Source of the DNA: Glandiceps talaboti
Lineage: Eukaryota > Hemichordata > Enteropneusta > Spengelidae
Assembly: GCF_964340395.1 (NCBI RefSeq)
Contig: NC_135555.1
Coordinates: 15,479,246 to 15,543,245 of the forward strand
DNA length: 64,000 bases
Direction of reading: 5' to 3'
Shown: one piece after another, positions 62,801 to 64,000 of the stretch
Layout: every line of letters begins with the position of its first letter
Numbering within the stretch: the first letter of the stretch is position 1
The notes under the pieces: model-generated
Databases searched by the model: none
Seen by the model: the letters and a program-made list of their open reading frames with translations, nothing else
Told to the model about the DNA's origin: nothing
Made by a program: the position numbers and the translations under genes

Positions 62801-64000
62801 AGTTTCAATTACGATCCCGGTACCGCCATTAAAAACCTGATGAAATGGAAATCGTACAACAGGAGTTTTCTACTGCAATATATGTCTGGATACGTTCAGG
62901 ACTATACTGGTAAACGCCGCCAAATATGTCACTTAATTACACACACCAAATCATATATTAAGATATAACTATTTTCATTCAAGCATTGTGTGATATTTGA
63001 AAATAACGACTTACCACAAAATAATTCATCTGAATTATCACCACAGTCATCTATCTGATTACACTGCCAGTCCCAAGGAATACAACCCCCATTCCAACAT
63101 GGGAAATCACTGGGGTCACATAAATCTGTTGAAATGGAAATCTGATAGAGCAACATTTCTAGCACTTATTTTAATGACAATAATAACTAATATGACACAA
63201 TTTGAGGATTCTTTCTTTAGATGACATTACTATAAATTCAGTTGTGTATTTAGAAAACAATCTAAATATTCGCGCACTTTGGATCGATGTGTTAAATATG
63301 ATATATTTTATATTAGATCTATCATACAGTCATTCTAACGGGTGTGGTCGGAGAAATACACTGTCAAGGTAACGTTATTTATATCAAGATAACAAACTTT
63401 ATTTAATTACGCTTTGTAGATATCTTTGGGAAACAATCAACCATCAAAATAACTTATACCTGAGCACACAGTTATTACATGTTGCGATCAAATTCGACTT
63501 TTCATTACATCTACTTTCTTGACATCCTTTAATAGCTTTCTTTAAAATAAAATGAGTTGCAAGTCACCATAAACTATGCAATTATGGACTAACTTGAGTT
63601 TACATGAAATAATATGGAATAAAGGGGGATATAGGAACGGTCAATTTACAGAAGAAAAATAGACAAATTCACATTCAGAAAAAGGGAGAACTGGGAAAAG
63701 AAAAGACAAAGGAAAGGCTGACTGACAAATACTTACACACCTGTATCAAGACAATTTTAAAACTACTACTGCGTAGGAGACTTTCTTATGAATAACAGAA
63801 TATAAGAAAAGTTATCTAATTAGTCATTAAACCCTGCAACAACAACACACGTCAAATACACTAAGTAATGTAAAAAATATATAATCATTTCTTTTTTAAC
63901 TCACAGAATGAAGTTTTAAAATAGTAACATACCACAAATATATTCATCAGAATTATCACCGCAGTCATCCTGCTGGTCGCACTCCCAGTACCAAGGAATA
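17664..64000 (-). CDS. Giant LDLa-repeat gene (3' part), exons listed separately
   Basis: Multi-exon gene read right to left and entering the window at the right edge. Each LDLa exon is 108-117 nt, starts after a [A/C]AG acceptor and ends at GTATG or GTAAG, always phase 1-1. Numbering one module 1-36 plus a split residue, Cys lie at 2, 9, 14, 21, 27 and 36. The calcium cage is W19 (carbonyl), D22, residue 24 (carbonyl), D26, D32 and E33, as known for LDLa domains. Type B consensus: S3 S4 D5 Q6 F7, W10, N13, S18, H20, G23 M24, D34 G35. Type A: I4 D5 E6, A10, V13 or G13, N18, E20, N23 W24, M34 N35. No EGF, YWTD propeller or transmembrane segment is seen, unlike LRP/LDLR receptors. If every intact exon is spliced, the window encodes 73 complete modules, one partial module and a basic tail. 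Signal peptide and 5' end lie outside. Function unknown; secreted or extracellular location is inferred from the disulfide-rich modules. Confidence 0.8.
17996..18703. mobile_element. Foldback / Harbinger-like non-autonomous DNA transposon
   Basis: The two halves are long imperfect inverted repeats: about 17,996-18,240 against 18,410-18,703. Ends read GGCCAGACGCACAC and, reversed, AGCCAGGCGCACAC. TAA flanks both ends (17,993-17,995 and 18,704-18,706), matching the TWA target duplication known for PIF/Harbinger elements. No transposase frame inside. It sits in the last intron of the LDLa gene. Homologous array introns show the uninterrupted site with TAA followed by ACAAGTGG. A few extra bases (GCACG) precede the left TAA, so the exact left end is uncertain. 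Confidence 0.7.
19081..19191 (-). CDS. LDLa exon A1 (last module before tail)
   Basis: Type A with G13 and Y35 instead of N35. All six Cys and calcium ligands intact. Its GTATGT donor feeds the terminal exon across the transposon-bearing intron. Confidence 0.88.
19592..19708 (-). CDS. LDLa exon B1, 6 nt longer
   Basis: Most diverged type B: G1, T4, E5, H8, Q20, S30, N34. The usual donor site reads GTACAG and a GTATGT lies 6 nt further, so the likely exon is 117 nt and adds Gly-Thr after C36 without changing phase. Confidence 0.85.
20216..20326 (-). CDS. LDLa exon A2
   Basis: Type A, G13, with N16 in place of Y16. Shares this variant only with A3 at 23,597, marking the two as sister copies either side of the chimeric-unit triplet. 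Confidence 0.9.
20798..20908 (-). CDS. LDLa exon B2
   Basis: Type B with D13 (GGAGAC) and S4 D5 Q6. Forms a chimeric repeat unit with the broken exon at 20,987. Confidence 0.9.
20987..21052 (-). pseudogene. Truncated type A exon, copy 1
   Basis: Keeps the acceptor and the first 66 nt (through W19-E20-C21) of a type A exon, then runs straight into type B intron sequence. The calcium-binding half and the donor are gone, so it cannot be spliced as a normal module. Confidence 0.9.
21528..21638 (-). CDS. LDLa exon B3
   Basis: Only type B with T4 E5 E6, one acid more than consensus; N13, H20. 730 bp from B2. Confidence 0.9.
21717..21782 (-). pseudogene. Truncated type A exon, copy 2
   Basis: Same breakpoint as the fragment at 20,987, exactly 730 bp away, showing that the broken unit itself was amplified. 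Confidence 0.9.
22254..22364 (-). CDS. LDLa exon B4
   Basis: Type B, D13, S4 D5 Q6, H20. 726 bp from B3; partner of the third broken exon. Confidence 0.9.
22443..22508 (-). pseudogene. Truncated type A exon, copy 3
   Basis: Third copy with the identical junction between type A exon and type B intron; acceptor present, donor absent. Confidence 0.9.
22979..23089 (-). CDS. LDLa exon B5
   Basis: Type B with D13 and Q20, sharing Q20 with B1. It closes the 730-bp series, since no truncated exon follows it. Confidence 0.9.
23597..23707 (-). CDS. LDLa exon A3
   Basis: Type A, G13, N16; near-identical to A2. Confidence 0.9.
24181..24291 (-). CDS. LDLa exon B6
   Basis: Consensus type B: S4 D5 Q6, N13 (AAC), H20. 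Confidence 0.9.
24757..24867 (-). CDS. LDLa exon B7
   Basis: Consensus type B. The adjoining intron carries a 5-nt insertion (CAATTCAATATATCG) found again only beside B11, 2,938 bp away. Confidence 0.9.
25338..25448 (-). CDS. LDLa exon B8
   Basis: Type B with synonymous N13 AAT and Q6 CAA; matches B12 at 2,938 bp. Confidence 0.9.
25914..26024 (-). CDS. LDLa exon B9
   Basis: Type B with T4 (TCG ACT), N13 AAT and G28 GGT; matches B13. Confidence 0.9.
26535..26645 (-). CDS. LDLa exon A4
   Basis: Type A with G13, Y16, N35. Confidence 0.9.
27119..27229 (-). CDS. LDLa exon B10
   Basis: Type B, S4, Q6 CAA, N13 AAT, G28 GGT; same haplotype as B14 at 30,057. Confidence 0.9.
27695..27805 (-). CDS. 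LDLa exon B11
   Basis: Consensus type B; its unit repeats that of B7, including the 5-nt intron insertion. Confidence 0.9.
28276..28386 (-). CDS. LDLa exon B12
   Basis: Copy of B8 (Q6 CAA, N13 AAT). Confidence 0.9.
28852..28962 (-). CDS. LDLa exon B13
   Basis: Copy of B9 (T4, G28 GGT). Confidence 0.9.
29473..29583 (-). CDS. LDLa exon A5
   Basis: Type A with G13, Y16; 2,938 bp from A4. Confidence 0.9.
30057..30167 (-). CDS. LDLa exon B14
   Basis: Copy of B10, near the right limit of the 2,938-bp duplication. Confidence 0.9.
30633..30743 (-). CDS. LDLa exon B15
   Basis: Type B, T4, N13 AAT. The adjacent intron has the marker CAAGCAGACTAACTTGG, shared with the units at 51.5, 55.7 and 58.0 kb. 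Confidence 0.9.
31251..31361 (-). CDS. LDLa exon A6
   Basis: First type A (from the left) with V13 in place of G13. Confidence 0.9.
31835..31945 (-). CDS. LDLa exon B16
   Basis: Consensus type B, S4; start of a 1,778-bp period. Confidence 0.9.
32411..32521 (-). CDS. LDLa exon B17
   Basis: Type B, T4 (ACT after TCA), D5 as GAT; the rank next to an A exon on its right. Confidence 0.9.
33029..33139 (-). CDS. LDLa exon A7
   Basis: Type A, V13; exactly 1,778 bp from A6 and from A8. Confidence 0.9.
33613..33723 (-). CDS. LDLa exon B18
   Basis: Copy of B16. Confidence 0.9.
34189..34299 (-). CDS. LDLa exon B19
   Basis: Copy of B17 (T4, D5 GAT). Confidence 0.9.
34807..34917 (-). CDS. LDLa exon A8
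   Basis: Type A, V13; opens the four-unit (2,354-bp) series. Confidence 0.9.
35391..35501 (-). CDS. LDLa exon B20
   Basis: Consensus type B; the neighbouring intron has TAATATTTTAC, shared with B26 but not B23, tagging a 4,708-bp super-repeat. Confidence 0.9.
35967..36077 (-). CDS. LDLa exon B21
   Basis: Consensus type B, S4, G23. Confidence 0.9.
36543..36653 (-). CDS. LDLa exon B22
   Basis: Type B with T4; intron just beyond its donor reads GACATTTAA in + sense, as for B28. Confidence 0.9.
37161..37271 (-). CDS. LDLa exon A9
   Basis: Type A, V13; 2,354 bp from A8. Confidence 0.9.
37745..37855 (-). CDS. LDLa exon B23
   Basis: Consensus type B; its unit has ATTACACTAG in the intron, shared with B29. 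Confidence 0.9.
38321..38431 (-). CDS. LDLa exon B24
   Basis: Type B with G23D (C-D-D-M), next to calcium ligand D22. Repeated only at B30, 4,708 bp away. Confidence 0.9.
38897..39007 (-). CDS. LDLa exon B25
   Basis: Type B with T4, D5 GAT. Confidence 0.9.
39515..39625 (-). CDS. LDLa exon A10
   Basis: Type A, V13; starts the second 4,708-bp super-repeat. Confidence 0.9.
40099..40209 (-). CDS. LDLa exon B26
   Basis: Copy of B20, including its intron marker. Confidence 0.9.
40675..40785 (-). CDS. LDLa exon B27
   Basis: Copy of B21; consensus type B. Confidence 0.9.
41251..41361 (-). CDS. LDLa exon B28
   Basis: Copy of B22; T4. Confidence 0.9.
41869..41979 (-). CDS. LDLa exon A11
   Basis: Type A, V13; third exact 2,354-bp step. 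Confidence 0.9.
42453..42563 (-). CDS. LDLa exon B29
   Basis: Copy of B23; consensus type B. Confidence 0.9.
43029..43139 (-). CDS. LDLa exon B30
   Basis: Copy of B24 with the G23D change. Confidence 0.9.
43611..43721 (-). CDS. LDLa exon B31
   Basis: Type B with T4, D5 GAC. A 6-nt insertion just downstream of the donor (GTATGTATACG) makes this repeat 2,360 bp rather than 2,354 bp. Confidence 0.9.
44229..44339 (-). CDS. LDLa exon A12
   Basis: Type A, V13; followed on its right by a single B before the next A. Confidence 0.9.
44813..44923 (-). CDS. LDLa exon B32
   Basis: Type B, S4, Q6 CAA; the only B exon standing alone between two A exons in the right half of the array. Confidence 0.9.
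45431..45541 (-). CDS. LDLa exon A13
   Basis: Type A, V13. Confidence 0.9.
46015..46125 (-). CDS. LDLa exon B33
   Basis: Consensus type B, S4. Confidence 0.9.
46591..46701 (-). CDS. LDLa exon B34
   Basis: Type B with N13S (AGC), unique in the array. Confidence 0.9.
47167..47277 (-). CDS. LDLa exon B35
   Basis: Type B with T4, D5 GAC. Confidence 0.9.
47788..47898 (-). CDS. LDLa exon A14
   Basis: Type A, V13; 2,357 bp from A13 and A15. Confidence 0.9.
48372..48482 (-). CDS. LDLa exon B36, altered last base
   Basis: The final exon base is C instead of G (TTGTC before GTATG), so the split inter-module codon becomes CGT (Arg) rather than GGT (Gly). It also weakens the donor consensus at -1. 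Confidence 0.87.
48948..49058 (-). CDS. LDLa exon B37
   Basis: Consensus type B, S4. Confidence 0.9.
49524..49634 (-). CDS. LDLa exon B38
   Basis: Type B with T4. Confidence 0.9.
50145..50255 (-). CDS. LDLa exon A15
   Basis: Type A with G13, an island among V13 copies, suggesting origin from the A4/A5 lineage. Confidence 0.9.
50729..50839 (-). CDS. LDLa exon B39
   Basis: Type B, S4, Q6 CAA, N13 AAC. Confidence 0.9.
51305..51415 (-). CDS. LDLa exon B40
   Basis: Type B, T4 (TCG ACT), N13 AAT, G28 GGT; same haplotype as B15. Confidence 0.9.
51926..52036 (-). CDS. LDLa exon A16
   Basis: Type A, V13. Confidence 0.9.
52511..52621 (-). CDS. LDLa exon B41
   Basis: Consensus type B with the TAATATTTTAC intron marker also seen beside B20, B26 and B46. 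Confidence 0.9.
53087..53197 (-). CDS. LDLa exon B42
   Basis: Consensus type B; the adjacent intron carries a short patch from another intron class (53,290-53,326). Confidence 0.9.
53663..53773 (-). CDS. LDLa exon B43
   Basis: Type B with T4, D5 GAT. Confidence 0.9.
54281..54391 (-). CDS. LDLa exon A17
   Basis: Type A, V13; 4,136 bp from A15. Confidence 0.9.
54865..54975 (-). CDS. LDLa exon B44
   Basis: Copy of B39 (Q6 CAA). Confidence 0.9.
55441..55551 (-). CDS. LDLa exon B45
   Basis: Copy of B40 (T4, G28 GGT). Confidence 0.9.
56062..56172 (-). CDS. LDLa exon A18
   Basis: Type A, V13; copy of A16 at 4,136 bp. Confidence 0.9.
56646..56756 (-). CDS. LDLa exon B46
   Basis: Copy of B41. 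Confidence 0.9.
57222..57332 (-). CDS. LDLa exon B47
   Basis: Copy of B42, but its intron lacks the conversion patch. Confidence 0.9.
57798..57908 (-). CDS. LDLa exon B48
   Basis: Type B, T4 (TCG ACT), N13 AAT; haplotype of B40/B45 rather than of B43, so the 4,136-bp copy ends before it. Confidence 0.9.
58416..58526 (-). CDS. LDLa exon A19 (5'-most array module)
   Basis: Type A with Q6, G13 and S18, features it shares with type B. It may be close to the common ancestor of both types, or a recombinant. Confidence 0.88.
58917..58941 (-). pseudogene. 5' stub of a type B exon
   Basis: Reads acceptor then W-C-S-T-D-Q-F and stops, fused directly to array intron sequence. Remainder of the exon and the donor are missing. 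Confidence 0.65.
59227..59337 (-). CDS. Divergent LDLa exon (59.2 kb)
   Basis: Begins Cys-Ala-Thr-Asp-Gln-Phe, one residue shorter at the N-terminus than array modules, and includes M10, Y17, H20, D23 and W24. The usual donor position is altered and the likely donor is A|GTATGA 3 nt further on, keeping phase 1. It combines type A (W24, M34) and type B (H20) residues. Confidence 0.8.
59570..59593 (-). pseudogene. 3' stub of an LDLa exon
   Basis: Encodes N-S-D-E-I-G-C-G before a good GTAAGT donor. The sequence upstream in transcription is unrelated and gives no acceptor or Cys 1-5. Confidence 0.65.
59706..59813 (-). CDS. LDLa exon with lost third Cys
   Basis: 108-nt exon, acceptor GGAATAG, donor GTAAGT, phase 1-1. 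Five of six Cys remain: the C14 position is Phe (N-G-N-F-I). The D26 calcium ligand is Asn (W-D-N-C). Contains Arg before the fourth Cys, unlike the array modules. Probably a decaying or misfolded module despite intact splice sites. Confidence 0.75.
60290..60430 (+). mobile_element. Possible retroelement 3' tail
   Basis: T-rich stretch, then a segment ending in TAAAATAAATAAATACAAAAAA between two LDLa introns. Similar layout to 16.3 kb but different sequence; weakly supported. Confidence 0.25.
60802..60912 (-). CDS. LDLa exon (60.8 kb), older family
   Basis: L-C-T-I-T-D-F start, six Cys, Val-Pro-Ser-Asn-Trp before C21, then C-D-Q-V-D-D-C and S-D-E-L-D-C. Acceptor CAACAG, donor GTATGT. Older family with IP/VP after C14, where the array has IY. 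Confidence 0.88.
61001..61160 (-). repeat. Inverted duplicate of intron segment
   Basis: Reverse complement of about 61,855-62,020: shared CAACCCAAATAACTAGCACT and the following 100 bp with few differences. A third, direct copy lies near 2,960-3,110. Confidence 0.85.
61519..61626 (-). CDS. LDLa exon (61.5 kb), older family
   Basis: 108 nt: [23 protein letters not shown], ending D-E-I-C-G (one residue short before C36). Acceptor CACCAG; donor GTATAA is weak. Positional counterpart of the exon at 2,254. Confidence 0.82.
62114..62222 (-). pseudogene. Dead LDLa exon (62.1 kb)
   Basis: Counterpart of the intact exon at 3,205. The acceptor AG is now AT, a 2-nt deletion removes the first Cys frame, the fifth Cys codon is TGA, and the donor reads GCATTT. 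Four independent lesions make it non-functional. Confidence 0.88.
62569..62679 (-). CDS. LDLa exon (62.6 kb), older family
   Basis: F-C-S-D-N-E-F-S-C start, W10, [15 protein letters not shown], ending D-E-F-F-C. Acceptor CAACAG, donor GTAAGT. Closely related to the exon at 3,862, flanking introns included. Confidence 0.9.
63015..63125 (-). CDS. LDLa exon (63.0 kb), older family
   Basis: L-C-D-P-S-D-F-P-C start, [10 protein letters not shown], then C-N-Q-I-D-D-C, so the D22 calcium ligand is Asn. Remaining Cys and ligands intact; acceptor CAACAG, donor GTAAGT. Confidence 0.88.
63933..64000 (-). CDS. LDLa exon, partial at right edge
   Basis: The 3' 68 nt of an exon: [20 protein letters not shown], donor GTATGT. 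Its downstream intron (63.64-63.93 kb) is duplicated at the left edge of the window. Confidence 0.85.

Overview
This is eukaryotic (metazoan) DNA. Short symmetric-phase exons are separated by introns of about 0.5 kb. The sequence is AT-rich and carries decayed non-LTR retrotransposons and a foldback DNA transposon, with no bacterial-type gene organisation. Nothing here names the species; a marine invertebrate is my guess and no more.

The dominant object is one minus-strand gene, or the 3' part of one, running from beyond the right edge down to about 17.66 kb. It encodes a tandem series of LDL-receptor class A (LDLa) modules, one per 111-nt phase 1-1 exon. Between 19,081 and 58,526 I place 67 intact exons of two types (19 type A, 48 type B). 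They are arranged as higher-order repeats (A-B-B, A-B-B-B or A-B-B-B-B in + coordinates) with periods of 1,778, about 2,355 and 2,938 bp. Some of these are nested in super-repeats of 4,708 and about 4,136 bp. Introns are duplicated along with the exons. Upstream in the gene (59-64 kb) lie seven more divergent, older LDLa exons (one cut by the window edge), plus dead or truncated ones. The last exon (17,664-17,857) joins in phase to the final module and encodes a strongly basic 64-residue tail. The array modules contain no Lys or Arg, so the predicted product is a very long, calcium-binding, polyanionic protein with a cationic C-terminus.

Left of this gene (0-6 kb) is a second minus-strand cluster of LDLa exons (2,254; 3,205; 3,862; 5,841). 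It is a diverged duplicate of the 60-64 kb cluster: exon order and intron sequence match, and different members have decayed on the two sides. Between the clusters are LINE relics (6.7-8.5 kb on +; 11.8-12.0 kb on -; a 3'-tail-like segment at 16.3 kb). There is also a small minus-strand gene at 9.9-11.2 kb for a secreted Lys-rich protein, with a TATA box, an initiator, a signal-peptide exon and two homologous phase-0 exons. About 12-16 kb shows no convincing gene.

The main story is exon-array growth. Symmetric-phase exons let units be gained or lost without breaking the frame. The array keeps clear traces of unequal exchange (three copies of a broken chimeric unit), gene conversion (a patch at 53.29 kb), and a transposon insertion whose empty site is preserved in paralogous units.
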